Shown here piece by piece: positions 1-11,142 of a DNA stretch of 64,000 nucleotides. Position 1 is the first letter of the stretch, and each line of letters starts with the position of its first letter. This stretch comes from Iris pallida. Its lineage: Eukaryota; Streptophyta; Magnoliopsida; Asparagales; Iridaceae. Below the pieces are notes generated by a model. It had not been told where the DNA came from, made no database searches, and saw only the letters and a list, made by a program, of their open reading frames with translations. Made by a program: the position numbers and the translations under genes. The stretch lies in the NCBI GenBank assembly GCA_029216955.1, contig JANAVB010015600.1, forward strand, positions 33,287,734 through 33,351,733, written 5' to 3'.

Positions 1-1872
1 TCACTACAACCCTTGTGACTATAGCCTGGCAGGTTTGACACAAATAGAATTTCTTGACTGAATTATTGGAAATCTTTTCTTATGTTGTGCCTTGGAGTTG
101 GTTACCCCCATCGGAAACTCTCATATACTACGGACGAGTAGGTCATTCTATTTTATCGACCATGTGTCATTGGACACACTCGTTCTTTATTTATTGATAA
201 ATGATCCTTGACATGATTTATATCTACCCTATTCCGTTACGCAGTACCTTATCCTCTATTAACAAGAGTCGAGGTACAGTATTCGGATTTTGGAATCCTT
301 CTAACCTCAATATTCCTACGACCATGTCCTATTTCTAAGGTGGATAGATTGTAAGCCTCCTAAAGTTTTAGGACATACGAAGATCACCGATTGATTAGAA
401 TAAATTTTATTAGAATGATAGTTAGTGCCCTATGATTCCCACTTTCCATTTAGATCATTTTGTGTCCCCGGCCGTGTCATTAATATTCGGAGCACAGCAC
501 AAGACCAGCTTTACCTTCCAACAAATTTCATATGCAAGGCCTAGACGAGTTCACCTTCAGCTAGATATATCATGTTCCACTCAAACACGTCCCCTTGTAC
601 CCTATTTTTATGGTACGACTATCAGGTCAAAGGGACGAGTTATAACCCTTACCATAATACCGATAAACCTTTCGACTACAATTTGAGACTCAACCTTGGA
701 TCAACCTTTCGACCCAATATATGGTTGTGATCTACTCGAAGTCCACTAAGCACATGTCGCTAGTGTGCCACTTGATAGAGGCCTCTTGTGCTACTTAAAC
801 ACAAAAGTCACCGAAGGCACATTTTGGACTTTAGGAACTTAGCTAACCAACCTGACTGGCAACTAACTCAACCACTTGAGTTAAAGCCTATTATAGGGTA
901 CCCTAATCTAGTAGGAATAGTTCTATCATTGGGATCTTGTCTAGTCCATATAGATTAAAACCCAATGTCCATCCAACCAACGACTGATGTCCAAATAGAG
1001 AACCCAGTAAAACCATCCATGCATACCACTAAAATTGGACTATAAAATCGAACTTTTTGAAATAGGTCTCTATACCTATTGTGTAGTCTTCACCTCATAG
1101 AGTGTGAAGTCACTCGTAACCCTCTTCCCATCTACCTGGAAGTCGCATCCTGTATTGTATTTTATCCCTTGCTCGTGTGTTTAAATAACCGCGAAAAGGA
1201 TCACAATCTTGATTTCTCGAATTTTGTTCTATTATGGAACTTTGTTCAAAATTTTGAGAACGAAACCCCTGTATAGCACGGATGGCAAACTCCTATAAGA
1301 AATAAGGGTTCTTAGACTTGGCAAGTGACTGGACTAGAGTAGCCCAATCTAGCAAAATAGGTCATTGGTTCATAAACTTTCATTCCATCTGCAGTATTTG
1401 ATACTCTCGATCACTCTAGAAATTTTTTTTTTACTCTCGATTGTTCTTCCTTATTTTCCTGTCCTTCCTATTTCGGAGCGACGAATGGTTATGTTTATCG
1501 GAATTTACCAATATTTCTTAACTACCGGTGTAAGTTTGTTATTTGTTAAGATTTTGGTTTGCTAGATAGATATGAGAGGTTTATAGGTACCATATACAGT
1601 AGATATTTATTGATAGCAATTATAGCAATTAGTCGGATGATTATAAAATTTTAGTGACATAGCTTTGCGGGAGTAGTATGACCAAAGGTGGGTAGAAATC
1701 CTCGAGATTTTTGAAGTTGCCAAAATGGCCAAGGAGAAGGATAAACTGTTTTGAGAAATTAAAAAAATCAAATTTAAAGAGATTAAGGTTCAGGTAGACT
1801 TCTTATTGATTTTTAAAGAATAATTATGGATTAGAATTTCGAGGACGAAATTATTTTTAAGGTGGGTAGATT
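1..1872 (+). mobile_element. 3' internal/untranslated end of a decayed gypsy element
   Basis: No convincing protein domain is visible; the longest ORF here (432-686) has no recognisable motif. The assignment rests on position: the stretch runs into a polypurine-tract region at 1835-1870 of the form seen in Tekay/Del chromoviruses, directly followed by a TG-starting LTR. A second PPT-like string (AAGGTGGATAGATTGTAAGCC) occurs near 340 and a third (AAAGGTGGGTAGAAATCC) near 1685. This suggests decayed or duplicated 3' ends, or a non-autonomous element. The 5' part of the element is not in the window. Confidence 0.55.
1835..1870 (+). promoter_or_regulatory. Polypurine tract region of gypsy LTR-A
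   Basis: The sequence reads TTCGAGGACGAAAT, then TTTTTAAGGTGGGTAGA, then the LTR. This is the typical plus-strand priming region just upstream of the 3' LTR in Tekay/Del chromoviruses. It fixes the element as plus-strand and the following LTR as its 3' LTR. Confidence 0.75.
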
Positions 1873-2625
1873 TGTAGCTTCCCTTCCCGGATTTTTGAAA
1901 TATATTTTTATTTTTATTTTGATTTCAAATGGTGATTTTTAGATTTTTATAAATAATTATTTTGTTAATTATTACGGTAGATGACTTTAGCCATGATTAG
2001 GAATTAGAGTATCAGACGCCTAGGAATCGTGGTACGAGTAGTGCAGTAGTATGCCTTGACTAGTGTATTAGCCATGGTAGGAAAGACCGAGCCATAGAGA
2101 CGTCCTAACTAGGAAAACCAAGCCAGGTAGTCATGCGGTATGTCTAGTGACATTCGTGTTGATGCATTTTGGGTATGATTGTGTGTCGTATTCCATTTTA
2201 GTGATCAAATGAGTATTCTTAAATATTTTTATTTAAATATTATAAATATTATTATTAGTTTGTATTCAATAATATTTGTATAAAAAGGCCTTGGACATTT
2301 TCTGGGATTATTAGAGGGGACAAAATGGTATATACATCATCTTTGGTTTATTAAATTTTGTTGTTAGTATTATTACTATTATTATTATTTTAATGAGGTT
2401 ATATAATATTAATATTATTATATGGTTATTAATGTAATTTTTCGTGTATGCGAATATATTGTATAAATAAATATACTATATAAACGTGTGTAATTGTATG
2501 TATAGGTAAAGGTATTAAATAAAGGTATACATGCGTATATTTGGGGTATATATGAGTATGTGTATATATAGTATTATGTATATATATACATAAAATGTGT
2601 ATATACGAATACATAATATATGTGC

Positions 2626-2822
<197 letters not shown>

Positions 2823-3133
2823 GTATATATGAGTATATACGTATATATGAGTATATAAATATATATGCGTGTATATAGATATTATTTGGGTGATTACATA
2901 TATACGTATACGTATATATACTAAATAGAAATAAAAGGAAATAAGAAAAAGAAAGTGTAAAGGAAGCAGTAGCAAACACAGCCCCCACAGCCCAGCGGGC
3001 CCCCAGGACCGAGCAAGCCCCCACATAGTAGAGCTAAAAATAACCCTCCCCAATTGAGACTCAGCAACAAGAGTCCCAAACCGATTTTTCCCGCGACCCA
3101 AACCCGAAGCCCGCTCGGGTTCAACAGCGTCAG

Positions 3134-3140
3134 TATAAAA
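3134..3140 (+). promoter_or_regulatory. Putative TATA box of LTR-A
   Basis: TATAAAA lies at the edge of the GC-rich half of the LTR, the position expected for the U3/R boundary. It is conserved in copy B near 46088. This is inference; no transcript evidence is available. Confidence 0.45.
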
Positions 3141-4511
3141 TACGACAGTTGGGATACGCTCGAAACCCTAACCCCTGTGCAACCCCGACCTGGCGCGCCC
3201 CCACGCCACCAACCACGACCGGCGGACGACTGCCGAAACGCCGGCCAGGGCCACCGCGATCCCTGCACGCGCGTGAAAGAACGCGCAGAAGCAACAACAG
3301 TTCAGCTGCAGGGGAGACAGCTTCGTGACGACGTATTGTCGTGCACGCTCATCCTCGCGACGAACCGATTCTTCAGGTACGATCCCGACATGACCCCCTC
3401 AAAGCCTGTTCTTTTACTTCATTCATAGATGCCTCCGATCGCTCGTAAAATTGACACAAAATCGATCAAAACTCTGCCCAAAACAGAGTACGAAACCAGT
3501 CCAACGACCTTAGTTCACGGACGGTTTTCTTCCAACCCATGCACGATTTCGAGATTTTGCTTAAAGAGATTCCTAGACAACATATTCCAGATCGAAACGC
3601 CACTGATAGAATTATTTTTGTGTTATTGTACAAGAAAATATTCATTGCTAAAAATCAGGAAAAACAGTTTTAGAAAACATAGAAATTCAATAAAACCATC
3701 CACACGACGTGCGTCCCGCCATTCCGGGCAACGTGGTCACGAACCGAAAGCATCGAAAGCTGCATAACGGTTTTGTGGTCGTATGGGCTTTGGCGGAACT
3801 CAAATTGGTCGCGTGTGCGCGACGAATTCGATACGTATCCGTCGAAATTCGCCGTATCGTGCACTTTGCAAATTCTCCAATTACTTTGTGCATGCTCGTC
3901 AGATCGAGACGAAACTTGTGCCAACAGGACCGTATCATTTTTCTGGTCCTGTATGCCAAGTTTGGTCCGATTCTGAGACAGTTGATAAAATCACCGTTTT
4001 GCGGGTCCCGCGGTTCTACTCAACGGGCGATTTTGTGCACGGCCCGCCGGAATCCAACTCTGGATATACGGTTGGGTTCGTATCGAAAAATTGGATTCGT
4101 AGACATATAGTTTGACGACTTTAGAGACCGTTGACTCTGGCACGTTTTTCGGTACAAAGCGGGTCCAACGATGGACATCGTTTTGGCCTAAAATTACCGT
4201 TTTGCCCCTGTGTTCAGAATTGGACTTAAAGACAGGCAATCCTAGCTAATTTGACTACTCTGAGAACATTGGTAACGTTTATTTCAGCTTCCGGAGACTA
4301 TTTTACGGGTTTTGACTATTGTGGCACATTGAGTGGTTCAGATTGTCGGTTTCACCAGCAGAGGACCACAGGCGAGTACAGTTTATTGTCTGCATTTCGA
4401 TATTGATCTTTACTATATTTCATTGATTAGTCATTGTTTATGTGATTTTTATACTCTATTATAAATTATTGAGTCGGAAATGAGAAGTACCAAGGATGTG
4501 TGATCTGACCA

Positions 4512-4670
4512 TAGCCCGTGTTTATTTTCTGCAAGTAGACATTGTAGCCCGTGTTTATTTTCTGCAAGTAGTGTAGCCCGTGTTTATTTTCTGCAAGTAG
4601 TGTAGCCCGTGTTTATTTTCTGCAAGTAGACATTGTAGCCCGTATTTATTTTTCATGCAAGTAGACCTCG
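4512..4670 (+). repeat. Short tandem array in LTR-A
   Basis: Five units share the core TAGCCCGTGTTTATTTTCTG followed by CAAGTAG. They are separated by either TG or ACATTG spacers; the last unit is diverged (CGTATTTATTTTTCATGCAAG). Copy B carries the same five units at 47465-47623. It may be a U5/leader structural repeat; function unknown. Confidence 0.9.
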
Positions 4671-5183
4671 TAGACCGTGCAGTGTAGTACCCCAGACCGA
4701 TCACATATCAAAGGTACTTCTAACAGTTGGGGAAAGTATTTTGTGTCTATTGGTTTTCCGTATTTACTGTTTATTTTTAAAACTCATGATTGATGTCTAA
4801 CCTTTGTTTTATAGTCATTTTCTTTATTTAAAATTGCATTCAGTGGATTGTGCTCGTTCCATTCCTGACTGGAAACCAACATTTTTAGGTTAGCCGTGGA
4901 TTCACTTAGCTTGGGAAGTGACGGGAATACTTGCAGACAAAAGCCTAGAGACTAGCTAGATAATTGAGTTGTAGTCATTCCATATTTGTACAAGTTTATA
5001 TTTTTCTGCAAATGTAAAACTTGTGATTATTGTAAGTCAAATTAGTTTCTGTGAATGAGCATTGTATTATTTGTGATTTTGATCTTCATGACCGTGACAG
5101 CGTTCTACCGTCGACACTGCGGCGTAGGCTGGCTTGGACACGCCTCGTATCCGTTTAAAAAAAAACGGGTGCGGGTCGTGACA

Positions 5184-6277
5184 CTACTTCACCATGTCGT
5201 ACCATTTTACTCTCTCTCCTCCCCTCCCTTCGGCGCTTTCACTCTCTCCGGCGCTCTCACACTACTAATTTCTATGTGTTTTAAGTGTGAGAACGGATGG
5301 CTCAGAACACAACCCAAAATTCATTCTAGCATACATTAGTGTGAATCATCTATGTTCTGTACATATGGTGTAGTATATGTTCTTATCGTATCTAGTATCT
5401 GAAGAATGTAACAGAATCAAGATGAACTTAGATAATGTAATACTAAGACATCATCTACTACTATATAAGATATAGTGATAGACTTTCATATCATTATTGC
5501 CGAGCGATGAGGGTCGGAGGACAGTCAACTTTATCTACGGCTACATAGTTTCTGCCTCGCCAATCGAATGGCTGCAGGAACTATGTCCTGATCACCATGT
5601 CGTACCATAGTTTCTGCCTCGCCAGTCGAATGGCTGCAGGGACTATATGTACCTAATTAATCAAACTGAGTCCTGATCATCATCGTGGTGTTGTATGCTT
5701 GCAGCAGCAAATCAAGTTTTAGAGTCATTATAGGTCAATTAATCAAACTGAGTCAATCTATCTATTTCTAAATTGCAAGAGTCCACTTCTAGGATATGGG
5801 AGCTATATCCTAAATATCTAGGCTAAAATTAACTTGGTTAGGATACTAGAGTGTCCTTACTATCTACCAAGCACTACATTAGTCTAGTTACACTAGCATT
5901 ACCTATATTTCCTACCATGCCTACACTCACACATTACACTCCAAGCCGTCCGGCATGCCAATAGGCATGGTAGGTCTGCCTTCATTCCTCACTCTCTAAA
6001 GCACACATAAACATATGTATATCACAGTTAGATGTATAGATATATACATCTATATAGAAGCACACAACTGATACACTCTAAGGGTCGATTTTCTAGGAAA
6101 AACTTCACTTATTCAGTGACTTTGGTGAAGCGAAAGTCCCAAGGATATTCTTAACCAAAAAAGGCAGATGAAGAACTCGTACTGTCCTTGACACAGTGAA
6201 CATACACACCATGAACCCAAACTCCATATTTATATTTACTAATCCAAACACCACCAAACTAATAGATAACATCCAAT
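5184..6277. other. Unclassified non-coding stretch
   Basis: No gene is seen. It holds short dispersed repeats: CACCATGTCGTACCAT occurs near 5192 and again near 5594, ATTAATCAAACTGAGTC occurs twice (about 5656 and 5738), and a 42-bp unit is duplicated at 5544 and 5606. An AT-rich palindromic string (ATGTATAGATATATACAT) lies near 6030. It may be the residue of another element; it is fully present in copy B (48137-49232). Confidence 0.6.
5544..5647 (+). repeat. Duplicated 42-bp unit with inverted ends
   Basis: Two units (5544-5585 and 5606-5647) each read CATAGTT, then TCTGCCTCGCCAATCGAATG, then GCTGCAGG and A/GACTAT. Each starts with CATAGTT and ends with (A)ACTATG, so each can fold into a short stem. 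Unit spacing is 62 bp. Identical arrangement in copy B near 48501-48605. Confidence 0.8.
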
Positions 6278-6333
6278 ATGGATAACACATTATTCAGCCA
6301 ATATATAAACTCAGATAAATTTGAGAAGCAAAG

Positions 6334-6640
6334 CCCCCTGCCGCCCCCGACTAAAGCCCGCCGCCCCAAGCCCGTCGCCCAGCCCCCGACGCCCCCGCCC
6401 CAAGCCCGCCGCCCCCGCCCCAAGCCCGCCGCCCAGCCCCCGACCAAAGCTCGCCGCCCCAAGCCCACCGCCCAGCCCCCGACGCCCCAACCCAAAGCCC
6501 GCCGCCCAGCCCCCGCCATCCCTACCCCTATCCCGCCGCCCCCCGCAGCCCCGCCACCCACAACCCCCCGCCCACCGCCGCCCCCCGCCGCCCAGCCCCC
6601 GACGCCCCCGCCCCAAGCCCGCCGCCCCCGCTGCCCCTAC
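6334..6640 (+). repeat. GC-rich Pro/Ala/Arg-codon minisatellite (copy A)
   Basis: The core variants are CCCGCCGCCCCAAGCC and CGCCCAGCCCCCGACC, arranged as irregular units of about 20-40 bp. Several frames on both strands are open because the unit is C-rich, giving spurious proline-rich (plus) or glycine-rich (minus) ORFs. Copy B (49285-49545) has fewer units and puts different frames in register, which argues against protein-coding constraint. It lies upstream of a GA-rich block and the CACTA subterminal repeats. Confidence 0.9.
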
Positions 6641-6644
6641 GATA

Positions 6645-6765
6645 CCGCGAGAGAGAGAGAGAGATCGGGAGAGAGAGAGAGGGGATTACCTTCGGAAGAG
6701 AGAAGAGAGGACGCCGACGCCGATCATCGAAGTCGCAGGAGAGAGAGAGAGAGAGGAGAGAGAGT
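6645..6765 (+). repeat. GA-rich low-complexity block
   Basis: Runs of GAGAGAGA are separated by GATCGG and a GCCGACGCCGATCATCG segment. A GA/CT block between minisatellite and subterminal repeats is also present upstream of the minus-strand gene (about 21480-21590), so the order looks shared between the two CACTA families. Confidence 0.85.
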
Positions 6766-6822
6766 AAATTTGGGGGAATATGAAAAGTTCCCTCCGTCGT
6801 TTCAATTTAAGTCTGGAACGTA

Positions 6823-7170
6823 TATTTAGCGACGGACTAGCGACGGAATGTTATCCGTCGACCGTTATTCGCTCTTTTTGATGCTTGTCGACGGAATATC
6901 CGTCGCTACGTAGTCGAAGAACTGTCCTGCTAATTCTCCCCATAATTCCCGCCAAATAATCGACTGCATAGCGACGGATAAATATCCGTCGCTATATCTC
7001 CGACGCCCTAGCGACGGATGAGCGACCTTTTCTTCCCTTAAAAATAAATAAAAAATGTAACGGCTTGTCGTCGGTACTCCGTCGGCTAGTTGACACAAAG
7101 TCGTCGCTATCGCCGACGGACAATATCCGTTGCTAATGTTCCGTTACTAAATTACTGTATTTTGGTAGTG
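6823..7170 (+). mobile_element. CACTA right-type terminus with subterminal repeats (copy A, upstream of gene)
   Basis: Repeated AGCGACGGA / TCCGTCGCT motifs in both orientations (for example near 6829, 6841, 6889, 6972 and 6983) end in TGTATTTTGGTAGTG at 7156-7170. This is the reverse complement of a CACTACCAAAATA terminal inverted repeat and matches the terminus at 13597 in the same orientation. Direct and inverted subterminal repeats are the known TNPA-binding layout of En/Spm elements. The matching left (CACTACC) end is not found, so this is a fragment. The coding exon of the transposase-like gene begins immediately at the terminus. Confidence 0.8.
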
Positions 7171-9108
7171 GCTGGCCGTGGTCGTGCTGCTGGTGGTGGT
7201 CGTGGTGGTGGTGGTTGTGGTGGTCGTGGTCGTGCTGGTGGTCGTGGTCGCATTCAATCTTCCCGGGATGTGACCCCATCCAGCGAACCCGACCCGGAGA
7301 GTACCCCGGGCACAGACGCCTCCCGCCGTCGATCGACAACTTCATCGAAGAACGAGTCCGGATCTGCTAGCGAATCCGTTCCGCTATCGGACCCACCAGC
7401 GGATCCACCAGTTACTGCACAGTGGGCCCCGGAGTACCCCCATACTCGATTCCATCCGGTTACTGGGGAGTACATGCGCGGACCCGCGGATCCTTCGACG
7501 GCACCAGAGAGGCCGAGAGGCGAGTTCCGACGAGGGCTATGGTCCGCGGGGACCTCGTAAGTAAATTTAAGATAATTTATTAAATTTCTTTCATTTTTTC
7601 AAGTTAATAATCCAGTCGTTGCTTCTTTGTAGGTTTTTTTCGTTTAATGTTGCCAGGGCTCTTGGAGAAATTATCCGGGCTAACTTCTATGGTCCCTACC
7701 TCAACTTTTCGTCGGTGCCCCCAAACTTGAAGTACGTCTGACTCGACGAGTTGAGGGTATATATCTATATCTTCTGGTTAATTATTAGTTACTCTTTAAT
7801 CAATAATTTTTTAAATTACGTGATAATTGAATTTGTATGTTAGACGACGTTCTGGTGCCCCCCACCCATCGCGAGGAAGCGATCCGCAGGACCTACAGAA
7901 GTGCTGCCTCGAAGAAGATACGAAATATGATTTATGACCTGAAAATGGGGCAAACGAGGCCGAATTGTATCCGACAGGACTATTATGAGGAGCTCTTAGA
8001 TATGATGGATACTCCTGCCTACAAAGAGAAATTGGAGAAGGCAAAGGCGAACCGACAGGCCGTGGGGCTTCATACGGGGGGATCAAGGCCCCACGCAGCG
8101 GCGCTTGCAGATCTGGTGAGATACCACAATTTTATTTCTCTATCGAATTCGGTATTATTAATATACAGAGTTAATTAAATTCTATGAAAAATTCGTATGC
8201 AGACCTAACGGACGGTGGAGGAGGGAAGGGCACCAGAATCGGTCACCATGCACGATGTGTTCCAGCATACGCACAAGAGGCGGAAGGACGGGACCTTTAT
8301 TGACGATAGGGCCAAGGAGACCGATGTAAGTACTTATGTTTATGATATTTATGTTAGAATTAAAAGTATTCGGACTATAACTTAGATAAACCTAGGATTC
8401 ACACTATAACTTTGTGAAACATATAATTTAGATTACAACTTAGGTAAATCTTATAGTATAAACAGATTCATTTGATAGGCTGCGTATCGTGAGGCCCTTA
8501 GTCGGGCTCACTCAACTGCTGTCGAGGATGTCGGTGAAACGACGCCTGCCCGGACGTCCTCTTCTATGGCCGCTCGCAACAACTTGTTCGTAGATACCGT
8601 CGACGACTTTAAGAAAGGGCGCCTGTACGATGTTGGCTCCCTAGGGGAGTTGCACATGGAGACTCAGAGATTTCCACCGACACCGCCTCCTCCCGCGGTC
8701 CCGGCAGACAATGATGTGAGGTCGCAGCTTGCGCAGCTGCACGAGGCGGTGTCGTCCTTGCGGGACCAAATAGCCACGTACTTTCCGCCTCCGTCTGCTG
8801 CTGCCGGTCCGTCTGCTGCTGGTGCCGGTCCGTCTGCTACTGGTGTCGGCCCATCGGCTGCTGGTGCCGGTCCGTCGACTGCTGGTGCCAGTCCTTCTTC
8901 CGTCGGCCATCTTTCTTTCAGCCCTGCTGCCCCTCTGGTACCGTCTCCGACTATGATGGCACTCCTTGATCTCATGTTGCCAGAGCAGCTACGCCTACTT
9001 CCGGGCAGTGTCTTCGACGGATTACTGCCGTACCTAGTGGAGGAGTATTATCGTCGATCGCAGGAGGGATTACCACCACCGGATAAACGAACTCCTCCTC
9101 CTCCTTGA
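7169..9108 (+). pseudogene. Transposase_24-like (En/Spm accessory) gene, copy A, five exons
   Basis: Proposed exons are 7169-7556, 7633-7756, 7844-8115, 8203-8325 and 8479-9108, all with GT..AG introns. Exon 1 encodes a Gly/Arg-rich start then a Ser/Thr/Pro region ending in WAPEYPHTRFHPVTGEYM. Exon 3 carries the REEAIRRTYRS...YYEELLDMMDTPAYKEKLEKAK region, and exon 4 the HDVFQHTHKRRKDGTFIDDR signature typical of plant Ptta/En/Spm transposase_24 (TNPA-type) proteins. Exon 5 adds a coiled-coil-like QLAQLHEAVSSLRDQI segment, Ala/Gly/Pro/Ser repeats and the C-terminus. Such proteins bind subterminal repeats in the nucleus to assist transposition. Breaks: TGA at 7739-7741 where a Trp is expected, and an apparent TAA at 8206. 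The true 5' end is uncertain because the exon abuts a CACTA terminus. Confidence 0.75.
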
Positions 9109-9205
9109 AGTATTGTATAAGAATATTTGGAATATTTGTGGTAATTTTGGAATATTTGTGGGATATTTGGAATATTTGGAATATTTGGTGTCTATTTTAT
9201 ATTGG

Positions 9206-9210
9206 TTTGG
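9206..9210 (+). repeat. Target site duplication, left (TTTGG)
   Basis: TTTGG immediately precedes the TGTAA start of the solo LTR and is repeated at 12738-12742. Confidence 0.9.
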
Positions 9211-9856
9211 TGTAAACCCCCTAAATTTCTACTTAAATTTTTTTTTATATAAATTGAGTATTTCAAATTTTTACTTGGTATTTGTACGTCGCATAGTCGT
9301 ATTACATGTCGCGTATGAACTCAATAATTTTATATGCCTCGTCGAGTGCGAATATGTGCGAGGTACATATTTTGTAAAAATATTTTATTTTTAAAAAGCT
9401 TAAATTTTCAAATAATAAATAATAAATATTTATTTTTGATTACTTAAAGTTGTAAAATGCGACACATTGGAAATTTCCAAAACTATTTTAGAAAACTATG
9501 TTTCATTGCATATGAGGGACATAAATTTAGATTTCATATATATATATATATATAAGTCTATTTTCGAAATTAATTAATATTAATATTTTATTAATCAAAA
9601 AGATATTTAAAAATAATTATTATTTTCGAAATTATTATTATTGGTATTTATGGAAAGTATAATTGAAAATTTGTGTGGCCATTTTAAAGCTTAATTTAAT
9701 TTTATGGTTTTAATTTAAAAAGTTTAAAGGTAGAATTTATATTTGAGTTTAGATTATCTACGTTTAAATTAGAATTTAATTTAGATTCGACTTTTGAATT
9801 ATTTAAATGGGGTTTAAACAAACCCAAGCCTTATCTAACTGGGAATTCCCACATCC

Positions 9857-9864
9857 TATAAATA
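9857..9864 (+). promoter_or_regulatory. Putative TATA box of the solo LTR
   Basis: TATAAATA sits in the context ATCCTATAAATAGGCAGG, about 0.65 kb into the LTR and just upstream of the C-rich leader. It is conserved in copy B near 52809. Position fits the U3/R boundary; no transcript evidence. Confidence 0.5.
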
Positions 9865-11104
9865 GGCAGGTACTCCTCCAATTTTCACACCACAATCACA
9901 ATGTGCATCGTGTCGGTGTCCTCCTTTTCCTTTTCACTATATTTTTACAGATACATTATTTTCCGACCCAAGGCCGACAATCCGACCCTCCACTCCCGTC
10001 GTGTCGAACACCTCGACACAACGCAACCCATCCCCGACACAAATTCTTCCTATCCCAACCCTAAAAACCTACTACTGCCACAACCACCTCCATCGACTCC
10101 ATCCCCTCCAACCAACCACCACCTTCTACTCCTCCTCCCGGATACCACCTATCGCGCAACTATCCGCAGCAGCCACCGCCGTGGCACACCCGCCACCACG
10201 GCAGCCAACACCACCATCACCACCCTGCCATCACCGGCGTAGCACCAAACACTCTATCCATCTACAATACCCCGCCTACAGCCGTCACCGCCAACCCGTG
10301 GGTCTCCGGCAACCCAGCCAGCGACACACCGCCGCTACCACCAATTTTTCCAATCTCCGTCGACACCGTCCCCAAAAATCCACAATAAAGAAGAAGTAGA
10401 GGTGAGAACCCTCACCTGGCCGCCGGCTCCCGATGCCAGCCGCCCATGCTCCGTCGGTCGAACCACACCAGCGAGCTAATCTCCACAAAGCCCAGGCGCC
10501 GGAGTCCTCCGTCGAGCACTGCATCCGCTCCGCTCCCGCCGCCCGGGGGCAGCGCCGACCGCCGACTCTCCCCTCCGCACCGCTCCTCCCGACTGCCAAG
10601 CTGCCGCACCTCTAATTGTTCTCCGTACGCCACCCCATCTCGGCGAGCGCCGACGAACCGTTGGCACAATCCCCACCAAGCACGCCCGGACCACACCGTC
10701 GAAACCCCTTTTCTACCGGAGACGCCGCCCGATCTGGATCGTCGCCTCCTTCCGCCATGTCTGCCCGCCGTGCGTCCTTCCGGCGAACCAACCTACGCCG
10801 ACGACTCCCTCGGTGAGATCGACCATCTCGATCCGTCGCCGCCTCTCCGCCTCTCCACCTCTCCGCCTCGGCGGTCCCCTCGCGCCGCAGGACGCGACCG
10901 CCGCATCCGTACCGTCGGGCCAGCCATGGCCGTCCAGCCACGGAGAACCACCCGCCATGCCGGAGCTTCCCAGCCCCCTTTGCCGGCGTCAGCACCGAGC
11001 GAGAGCCCCCGCGCGCGACCCTAGGTAACTCCTCACCTTTCCTTTCCTTCTTCTTTAATTCTTTAGGAAATAACTTTTCTTTAGGAACAACAGATGGTTA
11101 TGTA

Positions 11105-11141
<37 letters not shown>
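11105..11141. repeat. (ATT)n microsatellite in the solo LTR
   Basis: About twelve ATT units, followed by further short ATT blocks to about 11215. The copy B array (54056-54115) is longer, a clear post-duplication length change. Confidence 0.95.

Positions 11142-11142
<1 letters not shown>

Noticed and set aside
3429..4115. ORFs of 110-133 codons in LTR-A
   Set aside because: Overlapping frames on both strands, no domain, and position inside an LTR; similarity in copy B is explained by the large duplication.
6278..6829. 183-codon proline-rich ORF (and the glycine-rich ORFs on the other strand) as a gene
   Set aside because: It is a GC minisatellite open in several frames; copy B uses a different frame and unit number, and the ORF runs into CACTA subterminal repeats.
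9807..11028. Several overlapping Pro/Arg/Ser-rich ORFs as a host gene
   Set aside because: All lie inside a solo LTR bounded by TG...CA and TTTGG duplications; the C-rich leader keeps several frames open on both strands.
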